64,000 nt of DNA from Methanobacterium sp. (GTDB taxonomy: Archaea > Methanobacteriota > Methanobacteria > Methanobacteriales > Methanobacteriaceae): assembly GCA_020855015.1 (NCBI GenBank), contig JAHKLP010000019.1, positions 35,997-99,996 of the forward strand, read 5' to 3'. Each line of letters starts with the position of its first letter. The stretch's first letter is position 1. Made by a program: the position numbers and the translations under genes. Under the pieces are notes generated by a model. It did no database searches and was not told the origin of the DNA. It saw only the letters and a program-made list of their open reading frames with translations. Below are positions 37,257-50,906 of this stretch, piece after piece.

Positions 37257-37679
37257 TTAAGATTTTTTTAGATAAACTATCAAAGAAAAACCAATTAAAT
37301 AAATTAGGAATGTCCCTATTCCATAAAAATATTCTAAACTTGAGATAGTAATCGTTTGAAAAAGATATGTGTAGATTATAGTTAATCCTGAAAATATCAT
37401 TAAAACTAGTAGAATCAAAGGAAATATTTTTTTAACACGAGTAAAAATAGAAATTAACATTAAAACATAAAAAACGCCTAGAGATCCATAAATCAAATAT
37501 AAAGGATTTCTTGAAGTCTGGAAATCAAAAAATTTAGAAAATAATGAGGTTATAATTAAAATTGAGATAATTATACTCCATATTAAGTGAAATAAAAATC
37601 TTTTCACACTAAGATTACTAACATTAGCCAAATCATTAACAGAATCTGATAGTCTATAAATGAAATCTTTTCCAAGCAT
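37257..37679 (-). CDS. Four-helix membrane protein downstream of galE
   Basis: A 140-residue protein with four predicted membrane helices (about residues 28-48, 60-80, 87-108 and 115-135) and a short polar N-terminus. Its ATG at 37679 lies three bases after the galE stop codon, so translation is probably coupled. I recognise no family; a role in export or attachment of the glycan made by this cluster is only inferred from position. Confidence 0.6.
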   Translation of the reverse strand: MLGKDFIYRLSDSVNDLANVSNLSVKRFLFHLIWSIIISILIITSLFSKFFDFQTSRNPLYLIYGSLGVFYVLMLISIFTRVKKIFPLILLVLMIFSGLTIIYTYLFQTITISSLEYFYGIGTFLIYLIGFSLIVYLKKS

Positions 37680-37682
37680 ATA

Positions 37683-38663
37683 TTACATCATATCCGCATT
37701 ATCTTTCTTATGCCATTCCCATGCAGTGCTGATAATTTCAGTCAGATTATCATATTTAGGTTGCCATTTCAGGATTTCACGTGCTTTTTTAGAGCTTCCT
37801 ACAAGGACAGGAGGATCACCCGGCCTTCTATCTGTTTCAGTGGATTTGATTTCTTTGCCAGTTACTTTTCTGGCTTCTTCAATGACTTGTTTAACTGAAA
37901 ATCCATTACCATTTCCTAAGTTGAAAACTTCACTCTTTCCACCATTTTCAAGATATTTAAGAGCCTTTATATGTGCATCTGCCAGATCGGTGACGTGTAT
38001 ATAATCCCTGATGCATGTACCGTCATGGGTAGTGTAATCTGTTCCAAATATCTTTATATCCTCTCTTTTTCCTGCAGCAGCATCTAGTATTAGGGGTATG
38101 AGGTGTGTTTCTGGGTTGTGTCTTTCTCCAACATCACCATCGGGGTCTGCACCGGCAGCATTGAAGTAACGGAGGGAAACATAACGAAGCCCATAGGCAA
38201 TACTGTAATCTGATAAAACCTGTTCTACCATTAGCTTAGCCTTACCATACGGACTTATAGGGTCTTGAGGATGAGTTTCAGTAATGGGAATTTCTTGAGG
38301 ATTTCCGTAGGTAGCACAGGTTGATGAAAATATTATTTTCTTTATCTTGAATTCATTCATCACTTGGAGAAGATTTAAGGTATTTTTCAGGTTGTTAAGG
38401 TAGTATTTCTGAGGATCCTCCACTGATTCCCCTACATAAGTGAATGCAGCAAAATGCATAACCGCTTCGATTTTATACTTCTGGAAAACTTTCCTTAATG
38501 AATCTAAATCACCTAAATCTACATTTTCATAGACTCCCCATTTCAGGAAATCTTCATGACCATAACTCATGTTATCCAGAACAACTGTTTCATATCCTGC
38601 AAGGGTTAGCTCCTTATTGGCATGGGAGCCTATGTATCCTGCACCTCCAGTTACAAGTATCAT
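37683..38663 (-). CDS. galE: UDP-glucose 4-epimerase
   Basis: A 326-residue extended SDR epimerase interconverting UDP-glucose and UDP-galactose. It shows ILVTGGAGYIGSHANKEL at the N-terminus, VMHFAAFTYVGESVEDP near 72, SSTCATYG near 118, the catalytic YGKAK near 143 and LRYFNAAGADPDG near 167. It pairs naturally with GalU in this cluster. No clear binding site precedes the ATG. Confidence 0.94.
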   Translation of the reverse strand: MILVTGGAGYIGSHANKELTLAGYETVVLDNMSYGHEDFLKWGVYENVDLGDLDSLRKVFQKYKIEAVMHFAAFTYVGESVEDPQKYYLNNLKNTLNLLQVMNEFKIKKIIFSSTCATYGNPQEIPITETHPQDPISPYGKAKLMVEQVLSDYSIAYGLRYVSLRYFNAAGADPDGDVGERHNPETHLIPLILDAAAGKREDIKIFGTDYTTHDGTCIRDYIHVTDLADAHIKALKYLENGGKSEVFNLGNGNGFSVKQVIEEARKVTGKEIKSTETDRRPGDPPVLVGSSKKAREILKWQPKYDNLTEIISTAWEWHKKDNADMM

Positions 38664-38798
38664 GCTTTATGTGTTGTTTTTTATTGCATTTAACCCCATC
38701 GTGTACACCGATTAAATACTTAAATCAAAGTGAATACATATAAGTCAAAGGACAATCTTTATTATAACAAATAGAATGATTAGCCGAAGAGAGTGAAG

Positions 38799-39314
38799 AT
38801 GATAAAAATGCGTGTCCCATATTTTTTGATAACAATGTTAATCATAATCCTAGGTGTTTCTGGTTGCACTCAGGATGATTTGGATCAGTCTGATAGCTCA
38901 TTATACACTATGAACAATACCAATAATTCCCCTATAGTTTCCGAAAACTCAACTACAATCAAGAGAACAGATTCTGATAGTCCGAATGTTGAGGTACGTG
39001 GTAAATGTTACAAGGTAGTGGATGGGGACACTATAGATGTGGAGGGAATCGGAAGAGTACGTTTTGTGGGGGTGAACACTCCAGAAAGGGGAGAATCAGG
39101 ATATCTTAGTGCTAAAAACTTTGTAAAAAATAAGTGCTTGGGCAAAATGGTGGGTTTAGATATTGATGATGATAAAAATAAGGATAAATACCGCCGAACT
39201 CTCGCAGTGGTCTATGTGGATGGTGTCAACCTGAACCAGGAACTCCTGAAGAAGGGATATGCCGAAGTGATGTACATTCCACCATCAGAGTTTAACCCTT
39301 ACAGTTGGAATTAA
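38799..39314 (+). CDS. Thermonuclease-like (SNase) lipoprotein
   Basis: A 171-residue putative exported nuclease. The N-terminus is a signal peptide with a lipobox (LGVSGC near residue 22), followed by an Asp/Ser/Asn-rich linker. The staphylococcal nuclease fold occupies residues 65-165: VVDGDTIDVEGIGRVRFVGV with the following TPE, and YRRTLAVVYVDG supply the catalytic Arg/Glu/Arg positions. The ATG at 38799 is preferred; a GTG two codons earlier is in frame. Likely anchored outside the membrane. Confidence 0.8.
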   Translation: MIKMRVPYFLITMLIIILGVSGCTQDDLDQSDSSLYTMNNTNNSPIVSENSTTIKRTDSDSPNVEVRGKCYKVVDGDTIDVEGIGRVRFVGVNTPERGESGYLSAKNFVKNKCLGKMVGLDIDDDKNKDKYRRTLAVVYVDGVNLNQELLKKGYAEVMYIPPSEFNPYSWN

Positions 39315-39357
39315 TTTGATTATGTTTTTAATTCATGTGGGGTTTCTTGGTGGAATA

Positions 39358-39888
39358 TCAGGGCGTGAACTTGTAATACTCACCATCAGGAAGTTGTATT
39401 TTCTTTATAATACCTTTATTCTCCAAAGATGTTATTAGATTATACATTCTGATGTTGCTTAACTTCAGCACACCATAGAGGAGGTTACCCTCCAGTAGAG
39501 TGCGAGAAAGATTGCCCTCATCATCCACCAGTTTTCTGATTATTTCCAGAGATTCTTGTTCAGTTTCAGATAACTGGTCTTTTACTTCAACATCCCCCAG
39601 ATCACTTGTTTCTACCATACTGCCAGTGGCAGGTACTTCTTCAGTTTTTTGAACCATTTCATCATCACTTTTAAGAAGGATGCTGCCGTCTCGACGCGTA
39701 ATGTAATTTTCTTCTTCCAAATAAGCCAGTGCGTGATCAAGATCTTCTAGAGCAAGGCCAAGATCAATTTTCAGGATGTTGTAGGGAACTCCATCCTTAT
39801 ATTCTGCCTGAAAGAATTTAATGCCATTTAAGACCCTTTTTTGTAGGGGTGTGAGATTAGTCATGGTTATACGTTTTGGCTTGGTCAT
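39358..39888 (-). CDS. Putative two-winged-helix archaeal protein
   Basis: A 176-residue protein with two helix-rich segments, LTPLQKRVLNGIKFFQ to residue 70 and LSETEQESLEIIRKL to the C-terminus, both with the helix-turn-wing pattern of winged helices, joined by an acidic linker. DNA binding or transcription control is possible. There is no Shine-Dalgarno before the ATG at 39888, and a TATA-like ATTATATTTTA at about 39918-39928 on this strand would place the start site close to the ATG, suggesting a leaderless or very short leader mRNA. It is divergent from the nurA operon. Confidence 0.55.
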   Translation of the reverse strand: MTKPKRITMTNLTPLQKRVLNGIKFFQAEYKDGVPYNILKIDLGLALEDLDHALAYLEEENYITRRDGSILLKSDDEMVQKTEEVPATGSMVETSDLGDVEVKDQLSETEQESLEIIRKLVDDEGNLSRTLLEGNLLYGVLKLSNIRMYNLITSLENKGIIKKIQLPDGEYYKFTP

Positions 39889-40009
39889 ATTAATAAATAA
39901 AGTTTTAAATTAAGGAGAGTAAAATATAATTGTTATGTTCAATACACAGATTGCCTTATTTATCCAATAAACTAATAAAAAACGACTTATATTAATTTTG
40001 AGGGATTAA

Positions 40010-41071
40010 ATGCTTGATTCACTTTATGAAAAAGCCCTGAAAAAAAGAGATAACATCAATCAGCAAATAAAGGAAATTGAATCATTCCAAGTCGATGTTT
40101 CCGAACAATGGGTTGATTACCCAATAGTAGAAAGCAACTTAAACACAAATATCGCTGCTGGTGATGGAAGTATCAATAAAAGGAAATTTCTACCATTCAT
40201 ATTTTATGCAATCTGTGCTGAAGGCCTTTTAAATGTACATAATGGCTTTAAAAGAGTTGAAAGCTCTGAAATTGATATTATAGCCCACCATAAATATGTT
40301 GAAGATCGTTTGAGAAGTTATATGAACATATTCGAAATTAAAAACGCCCTCAAGCTGTTAAAGGAATATGATGTGGATATATTCCTCTTTGATGGGTCTA
40401 TTTTGGGAAACCTCATAAGGCCTTTTCCTATTGAAAAAGAACTCAAAAAACAGGTGAAAGAAAAAATAAGGGCAAAATACTTGCCCCTCTTGGAAGAAGA
40501 GGTAAATATTTTGGATGTGGCAATAACTTCATCTAAATTTGCTAGTGAAATTGCTGATGAATTTAATGATAATACCGAACCAATGATCTATCTTGAAAAC
40601 TTGGAAAACATGGTTTTTATTAGTGAATTAATGAACCATGACAAAAAAATAGTGGCCATCTCCAAAACATCTACTAGTAATGAATATTTCGATTCAAAAG
40701 TTCCAGATATGGCAATATTTGATATGTACAGTAAAAAACAGGGATACTCAAAACCAAGATATTCATATGTAAAAGACGTTAAAATGGATTTCCCAGTTAA
40801 AAATGAATTCTTTAAAGGTTTGACATTCACAATTTTCTATGCTCGATTAGAAGATCATAAAAACATGCTAAAGTTCGAACTACCATACCGTGCCACAGAA
40901 AATGATATAACAAGATTATTGAAGACTATAAAGAATATAAGTGCAGAAGGATATCCATTATTATTAAAAAAGGCCCATAATGATGTTGTAATCCGGAAAA
41001 ATGATCTGGAAAACCTTTCCAAGATAATTGGGTTCAGGGAAAAAAGTGGGAGGGAAATGTTAAATGAATGA
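40010..41071 (+). CDS. nurA: NurA 5'-3' nuclease
   Basis: A 353-residue NurA, the nuclease that works with the HerA translocase in end resection for homologous recombination. Key features are IAAGDGSINKR (metal-binding Asp near residue 52), DIFLFDGSILGNL near 125 and the DMAIFDMYS region. The ATG follows GAGGGAT. Its stop overlaps herA by 8 bases. First gene of a four-gene operon with herA, mre11 and rad50. Confidence 0.93.
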   Translation: MLDSLYEKALKKRDNINQQIKEIESFQVDVSEQWVDYPIVESNLNTNIAAGDGSINKRKFLPFIFYAICAEGLLNVHNGFKRVESSEIDIIAHHKYVEDRLRSYMNIFEIKNALKLLKEYDVDIFLFDGSILGNLIRPFPIEKELKKQVKEKIRAKYLPLLEEEVNILDVAITSSKFASEIADEFNDNTEPMIYLENLENMVFISELMNHDKKIVAISKTSTSNEYFDSKVPDMAIFDMYSKKQGYSKPRYSYVKDVKMDFPVKNEFFKGLTFTIFYARLEDHKNMLKFELPYRATENDITRLLKTIKNISAEGYPLLLKKAHNDVVIRKNDLENLSKIIGFREKSGREMLNE

Positions 41072-42596
41072 AGTGATTGGAAGATGTATTGGTGAAACAT
41101 CATTGGTTGATGTAAGTTTCATTTCAAAGGAAATGCCCAGAGTGGGAGAATATGTTTCCCTGAAGTATGATGGAAAAAATGTTCTGGGAATGATAGAATC
41201 CCTAGTAAGGGGCAGTGTTTCCATTAATGATCAAATATATGACCCCCTGACCATTGAAAAAATAAAAGCCATCGAAGGCGATGACCATTACGTTAAGGGA
41301 ACTGTTAAAATACTGGGAGATATTGATAACGATCTTCGCATTCCACGCACACCAGCTCCACCTGGAACTGAGATAAGAGTTGCTGATTCAGATGTTCTAA
41401 AGAAGATATTCAAAGTAGGCAAGTATGGTCTAAAGTTGGGAAACCTGATTACACAAGATGAAGTGGCCATAGAAATTGACATAAACAAAATGGTATCAAG
41501 ACACCTAGCAGTTCTAGCAATGACTGGTGCTGGGAAATCTAATACCGTTTCAGTAATTGTAGATGGCCTCTTGAAAGTCAATGGAAGTGTTTTGATATTC
41601 GATATGCACTCAGAATATGTGAACACTGATTTTGGGGAAGATAAAGTCAATGTAATGCAACCCCAAATTAACCCACTTTATCTCTCCTTTGGTGAAATTA
41701 GACAATTATCAAATATTCCATCCAATGCATACGTTCAAGAAAGATACTTTTTTAAAGCTTATAAATTGGCACGGAAAAGCTTGATGCAGGGTTCTTCAAC
41801 AGGTAAAGATTTCATTACCATCATACAGAGCAAACTGGAAGGATGGTTACAAGAAGCAGAGGATCCTGATTCGAAATCATTTAATGCCTCTGATAAAAAA
41901 TCCATTGCGGATGTTTTAAACAAACTAGAACATATGCGGGATAAATATGGAAATATACTCAGTCTTGAAGCAAAAGACATAATTGACAACCTAGAAGTTG
42001 GGAAAGCAAATATACTGGATTTAGGTTCTGTTGACGAGTTTGCCTCAGATGTGGTAGTTAGTCATATCCTTCGCAATGTTTTAAGCAACAGGAAGGAGTT
42101 TTTAAGAAGTGGAGATGGCCTTGAGTTCCCCATATTTTTAATTCTAGAAGAAGCCCACATTTTAGCCCCTCAAAATAGAAAAACCGAATCAAAGCTATGG
42201 ATTAGTAGAATAGCTAGAGAAGGGCGTAAATTCTCTGTAGGATTATGTCTGGTGAGTCAAAGTCCCAAATCACTTGATTCAGATGCCCTATCCCAGGCAA
42301 ACAACATGATTATTCTGCGTTTGGTGGAACCAACCGATCAAAGCCATGTTCAGCGTGCAAGTGAAAGCTTAAGCGATGATTTAATAGCACAACTACCCTC
42401 CCTCAACATTGGTGAGGCCATTATACTTGGTTTAATGACTAGAATCCCTACTTTGATCAAGATAGATGAATTTCAGGGGAAGATCACTGGAGGAGATTTA
42501 AACATCGTAGATGAATGGTCAAAATCCCATAAAAATCATACAAAAATTTTAAACCAACAAAAAGAGGAGTATGAAGATCTTGGGGGAGACTATTAA
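41064..42596 (+). CDS. herA: HerA DNA translocase
   Basis: A 510-residue HerA/FtsK-superfamily ATPase, a hexameric translocase that stimulates NurA. It has an N-terminal HAS beta-barrel (residues 1-115), Walker A GAGKSN (155-160, in LAVLAMTGAGKSN), Walker B FLILEEAH near 355 and the arginine-rich RIAREGRKF. The start codon overlaps nurA and its stop overlaps the mre11 ATG by one base. Confidence 0.95.
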   Translation: MNEVIGRCIGETSLVDVSFISKEMPRVGEYVSLKYDGKNVLGMIESLVRGSVSINDQIYDPLTIEKIKAIEGDDHYVKGTVKILGDIDNDLRIPRTPAPPGTEIRVADSDVLKKIFKVGKYGLKLGNLITQDEVAIEIDINKMVSRHLAVLAMTGAGKSNTVSVIVDGLLKVNGSVLIFDMHSEYVNTDFGEDKVNVMQPQINPLYLSFGEIRQLSNIPSNAYVQERYFFKAYKLARKSLMQGSSTGKDFITIIQSKLEGWLQEAEDPDSKSFNASDKKSIADVLNKLEHMRDKYGNILSLEAKDIIDNLEVGKANILDLGSVDEFASDVVVSHILRNVLSNRKEFLRSGDGLEFPIFLILEEAHILAPQNRKTESKLWISRIAREGRKFSVGLCLVSQSPKSLDSDALSQANNMIILRLVEPTDQSHVQRASESLSDDLIAQLPSLNIGEAIILGLMTRIPTLIKIDEFQGKITGGDLNIVDEWSKSHKNHTKILNQQKEEYEDLGGDY

Positions 42597-43730
42597 TGCA
42601 GTTTGCCCATTTAGCAGATACCCACATGGGATATCGCCAATACGGTCTTGTTGAGAGGGAAAATGACTTTTTCGAGGTTTTTGAACAAGCCATTAATGAG
42701 ATTATTAATGAAAGGCCTGATTTTGTTGTCCACTCCGGAGACTTGTTTGAATACTCAAGACCCCCTACAAGAGCATTATTAACAGCACAAAAAGGTATTC
42801 TGAAATTGAAAGAAGAAAATATTCCAATTTATGCCATTGCTGGTAATCATGATGTTGTAATGCGCAAAAACGCTCTTCCACCCCAAATTTTATATAAAAA
42901 TTTTGGTTTAAAACTTATAAGTCCAAATAAGCCATTCTACATAGAAAATGATGTTTTTATAGGGGGAGCGCCCTATGCATCTAAATACCATTCGAAACAC
43001 TTAATCCAAAGACTTCAAGACATAGAAAAATCTTCAATGGACTATAAAAAGAGGATATTGGTTCTTCATCAGGGCATCGACCGTTATATTCCCTATGAAT
43101 ATGAAATTAAAATAGGTGATGTGCCTCAAAGTTTTAATTACTGTGCATTTGGCCATATTCATGAGAGAGTGATCGATGATTTTGGAGAAGGTAAACTGGC
43201 ATACCCTGGTTCCACTGAAATATGGCGTTCCAATGAACTTGAAGGTTATAAAAAGAATGGTAAAGGATTTTATCTTGTAGATATTAGTGGAGATATGCCG
43301 GAGATTGAAAAGATTAACCTTGAACTTCCGAGAGAGTTTATAAAAGAAAACATATCCTACATTAAACTCAGGGAAGAGTTATCCAGAATTAGTCAGTATA
43401 TTCACACACTGGATAGGAAACCCATACTCATGGTAACAGTGGAAGGAGGAAATTTCAGTCGTTCTGAGGTTTATGAAACCTTAAATCGTTCTTTATCAAA
43501 TTCTTGTCTTGCATTAAGATCTAACTACAAACCAACAACAGTTAACAGTGAGGATCATCTTTTTGATCAATCAAATGAAGTTTTGGATATTAAGCGTGTG
43601 ATTGAACATAGTCTTAAGGATTTCAACAACGAAAAAGTCAATGAACTAGCAACCAGTCTTTTGAAAGAACTTTCTGATGGTAATTATAAAACAGCAGAAA
43701 ATAGGGTTCAAGATTTTTACGAGGATTTAT

Positions 43731-43741
<11 letters not shown>
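42596..43741 (+). CDS. mre11: Mre11 nuclease
   Basis: A 381-residue Mn-dependent phosphoesterase of double-strand break repair. It carries the motifs FAHLADTHMGYRQYG, VVHSGDLFEYSRPP, AIAGNHDVV, VLHQGID and FGHIHER in order. The C-terminal third contacts Rad50. Its last 11 bases overlap the rad50 start. Confidence 0.95.
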
Positions 43742-46430
<2,689 letters not shown>

Positions 46431-46467
46431 ATGATCTAGAATTATTTAAAAAAATATATCTTCAATC

Positions 46468-47886
46468 TTATTTTCCATTTTTCTCTTTCTGATAACTTTT
46501 TTTATTTCCCCGATACCATGATACAAAGATTCCCACAAAGCACAGTATAGTGAATACCACAAAGCAAAGCTGTATACTCTCCAATAGGGATGGATACTGT
46601 TCTGGAGTTATTTGCACCCTACCCATGAATAATGCAAAAATTAATGTGGCTATTCCTATGCTCATGGTCTGTCCTATGAGTCGCATGGTGCTCACAGTAG
46701 CAGAAGCCACTCCATAGAATTTACGTTCCACAGACCCCATAATCACATTTGTGTTTGGTGAGGAGAAAAGTCCGAATCCTAACCCCAAAACCACCAATCC
46801 AATTATGATATCAGTGAGGGGCGTGTTAACATCTAAGAATGTCAACGTAAACAGGGCAATAGTGACTGTGGCCATCCCTGCAGTAGCAATGATTCTGGCA
46901 TCAAATCTATCCGACATTCTACCAGCCAGTGGAGCTGTAACAGCCATTAATATTGGCTGAAACACTAGAATTAATCCTGCAGCATGCGGTTCGAATCCCT
47001 TAATGTACTGAAGATAATAACTTAACAAAAGGGATACTGCAAATGTGGCGCTGTAATTAATAAGAGCAGCCATGCTGGAGAATGTGAATTCCGTGTTTTT
47101 GAACAATCTAATATTAAACACAGGACTTTCAGTTCGAAGCTCCCATTTAATAAATGTTAACAATCCAATAACTCCCAATACTAACATTACCCAACCATCA
47201 ATTTTTGGCAGACTTGAGAATCCATACATTATCAGTAATAGCATTATACTGTATATTATTGAACCAATAAAGTCGAATTTTTCTCCCCTGGAAGCAGCCC
47301 ATTCATCATGAAGTTTCCAGAATACTATGCCCACCACCAGCAAGCCAAATGGTATCATAAGGAAAAATAAACTCCTCCAACCCAAATACTGGGTCATAAG
47401 CCCACCAATTACGGGACCTAAAGAGAGACCTACATAAACTGCTGCAATATTGATTCCTATGGCCTTTCCCCTGTGATGTGGTGGATATACTGAGGTGATT
47501 ATGGCCAGCCCTGTGACAAAAATCATAGCCGACCCAATTCCCTGAATGATCCTGGAAGCTATAAGAATGAGTGATGAAGGTGATAAGGCGCAGAAAAGCG
47601 ATGCCACCGTGAATATGATGATTCCATAGGTGAATATCTTTTTCATTCCATGTATATCCGCCAACCGGCCAAATGGAACTGCAAAAATGGCTGCTGCCAG
47701 AAGAAATCCATTGGTAATCCAGTTCAAAAGAATAGCGTCTGCCCCAAAATCTAATCCAATTGTGGGTAGGGCAATATTAACCGATGTTCCCATGAATGGT
47801 GTGAAAAAGGAAGCTATGCTCGCCACTAAAAGTGCAGCTATTTTTACATTATTATTAACTTTAAAAGAATTATCAGCAGGATTCAT
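46468..47886 (-). CDS. MFS transporter, DHA2 (14-helix) type
   Basis: A 472-residue major facilitator with about 14 hydrophobic helices. Motif A appears as PFGRLADIHGMKKIF near residue 71, motif C as VYVGLSLGPVIGGLM near 150. This is the proton-coupled drug-exporter group, but substrates cannot be inferred. The ATG follows AGGTGA. Convergent with rad50. Confidence 0.85.
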   Translation of the reverse strand: MNPADNSFKVNNNVKIAALLVASIASFFTPFMGTSVNIALPTIGLDFGADAILLNWITNGFLLAAAIFAVPFGRLADIHGMKKIFTYGIIIFTVASLFCALSPSSLILIASRIIQGIGSAMIFVTGLAIITSVYPPHHRGKAIGINIAAVYVGLSLGPVIGGLMTQYLGWRSLFFLMIPFGLLVVGIVFWKLHDEWAASRGEKFDFIGSIIYSIMLLLIMYGFSSLPKIDGWVMLVLGVIGLLTFIKWELRTESPVFNIRLFKNTEFTFSSMAALINYSATFAVSLLLSYYLQYIKGFEPHAAGLILVFQPILMAVTAPLAGRMSDRFDARIIATAGMATVTIALFTLTFLDVNTPLTDIIIGLVVLGLGFGLFSSPNTNVIMGSVERKFYGVASATVSTMRLIGQTMSIGIATLIFALFMGRVQITPEQYPSLLESIQLCFVVFTILCFVGIFVSWYRGNKKSYQKEKNGK

Positions 47887-47977
47887 TCATTCACCTGACC
47901 TATTAGTTACAATAACAGAACAAAAGAATAAAAATAAAAAAGTGGGAAAAATGGGAGGATGAAGCCAATAATGGCAT

Positions 47978-49473
<1,496 letters not shown>

Positions 49474-49491
49474 TTAATTAAAAAGATAGAA

Positions 49492-50037
49492 TTATAATAG
49501 ATCTAATTCAGCTAATCTTTCTTTAGTTTTTTCAACACCAAGTTGAGCGTCTGCGATAGTTTTTGCACCAGTACACACTACTTTCCCTGACCCAAATAGT
49601 AATAATACTACTTTTGGTTCGCCAAGCCGGTAAACCAAACCAGGGAATTGTTCTGGTTCGTATTCGGTGTTTTCCAGATCCAGGGCCACTGCCTCCAGGT
49701 TAAGGGTTTTTTCCAGATTGGCAGAAGCTACAATGTTCTGAACTTTCATTTCGTATTCATGAGGAATTTCGGGGTCTAATGCACGCATCTTATCCACAGC
49801 AATATGGATAGCCTTTTTAGAGTCTTCAATTGACTTGGCACCTGTGCAAACGAGTTTACCCGATCCAAAGATAAGTGCAGCTGTTTTAGGTTCTTTAATT
49901 TTGTAAACTAATCCTGGGAATTGTTCAAGGTTATATTCTACGCCTTCCAACGCTGGAGCGACTTGTGGAAGGTCTAAATCTTTTCCAATCGTTGCGGAAG
50001 TCACTATGTTCTCCACTTTGATTTCAGTTTTTGTCAT
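49492..50037 (-). CDS. tbp: TATA-box-binding protein
   Basis: A 181-residue archaeal TBP with two tandem repeats of about 90 residues (ENIVTSATIGKDLDL to about 90; QNIVASANLEKTLNL to the end). Each has the FPGLVYKI/FPGLVYRL and FGSGKLVCTGAK/FGSGKVVCTGAK blocks that contact DNA. It nucleates transcription by binding the TATA box with TFB. A GGGAGGATATTAG leader with a hairpin just upstream precedes the ATG. serB follows on the same strand. Confidence 0.97.
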   Translation of the reverse strand: MTKTEIKVENIVTSATIGKDLDLPQVAPALEGVEYNLEQFPGLVYKIKEPKTAALIFGSGKLVCTGAKSIEDSKKAIHIAVDKMRALDPEIPHEYEMKVQNIVASANLEKTLNLEAVALDLENTEYEPEQFPGLVYRLGEPKVVLLLFGSGKVVCTGAKTIADAQLGVEKTKERLAELDLL

Positions 50038-50049
50038 CTAATATCCTCC

Positions 50050-50071
50050 CATGGTTTTCCTATTAACCATG
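50050..50071 (-). promoter_or_regulatory. Hairpin or operator abutting the tbp ribosome binding site
   Basis: CATGGTT (50050-50056) and AACCATG (50065-50071) form a perfect 7-bp inverted repeat around 8 bases. On the transcript it lies directly upstream of the GGGAGGATATTAG ribosome binding site. With the TATA at 50097-50107 the mRNA would start near 50075, making this hairpin the first element of the message. Confidence 0.5.
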
Positions 50072-50243
50072 TACTTTTTATATCTTTTATAAAAGGCTTT
50101 ATATATACTATATAAATGACCGTGAATTGGACATAAAAATAGCGAGTTTTATACTACCAATTTTTTTTATAAAAAGACTAATTATCTCACTTTTCCCTAA
50201 GTATGTTCATTGCTATATATATTAGTTTCTTGATATTCATTCC

Positions 50244-50336
50244 ATGATAGTGCCATCAAAAGATCGATTCTGTTGTGAATGTGCTTTCGGTGCCACAATC
50301 TGTCGGTTGTTCGTGATTATAAAATTTTCTAAATAA
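50244..50336 (+). CDS. Possible 30-residue cysteine-rich protein
   Basis: A complete ATG-to-TAA frame of 30 residues including RFCCECAFGATICRLF and a hydrophobic, basic end. The base composition is higher in GC than the flanking sequence. A TATA box (50213-50225) is centred about 26 bases upstream of the ATG, so the mRNA would begin at or next to the start codon. No ribosome binding site. This may be a leaderless small protein, a gene fragment or an RNA gene; only the frame and the promoter spacing are seen. Confidence 0.3.
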   Translation: MIVPSKDRFCCECAFGATICRLFVIIKFSK

Positions 50337-50450
50337 AATTGTAATTAAATTTATTTTGGTTTAAAACAATTAAATAATACATCAGTAATGATCTATTAAT
50401 ATTTAATATCCATAAGTTAATATTATTATGATATATGGGCAGGTGAAACA

Positions 50451-50855
50451 ATGTTTGGTCCAAAAATTTACCAACAACAACTGGATGAACTTGAAATTGA
50501 TGGGATGGAAATAGATGTTTCCAACATTCAAAAGGCCATGGAGACCATGAATGAACTGGAAGAGTTGGAGAGTGTACTGAAAAAAATCAGACACAATATA
50601 CGAACAGATATTCGGAGTATTAGAAAAGAGTATATACAGATTATTAATGAATTCAATCTCTCCCCCGAAGAAAGCCGTGAATTATCTGCTCGAAAAGTTC
50701 AAAAAAGAATTAAAAAGAAAAAAGAAATTATCAAAAAGAGAAATTCTAAAATAAAATCTTATGAACTTATTGAGAATGTGGTTGATAATTATTTAACTCA
50801 GATATCTGACGCCCAGATTTACATCAAAAATTCAATAGAAAGACGGGTCGGGTAA
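50451..50855 (+). CDS. Small charged helical/coiled-coil protein
   Basis: A 134-residue protein, almost all helix, with many charged residues (MNELEELESVLKKIRHNIRT, KVQKRIKKKKEIIKKRN). No catalytic motif, membrane segment or recognised family. The ATG follows GCAGGTGA. The CYTH gene begins 51 bases later on the same strand and may be cotranscribed. Confidence 0.6.
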   Translation: MFGPKIYQQQLDELEIDGMEIDVSNIQKAMETMNELEELESVLKKIRHNIRTDIRSIRKEYIQIINEFNLSPEESRELSARKVQKRIKKKKEIIKKRNSKIKSYELIENVVDNYLTQISDAQIYIKNSIERRVG

Positions 50856-50906
50856 AAAACCAATCATATCCCTAACACACGAAAATGAATATTTTAAGGA
50901 GTTTTT

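Larger units (their letters stand above)
50038..50450. other. Divergent region between tbp and a coiled-coil gene
   Basis: A 413-base AT-rich region. It holds the tbp leader and promoter (50038-50118) including a hairpin at 50050-50071 and TATA candidates CTTTTATAAAAG (50084-50095) and CTTTATATATA (50097-50107). It also holds a rightward TATA CTATATATATTAG (50213-50225), a short cysteine-rich frame (50244-50336), and the coiled-coil gene leader GGGCAGGTGAAACA. Nothing else is apparent in 50119-50210. Confidence 0.5.

Noticed and set aside
43677..43730. Longer N-terminus for Rad50
   Set aside because: It would extend the overlap with mre11 to 65 bases and precede the conserved MIIEHIHMKNFKSH start, which has its own GAGG site.
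50240..50340. C/D box sRNA
   Set aside because: No TGATGA/CTGA box pair at suitable spacing on either strand.
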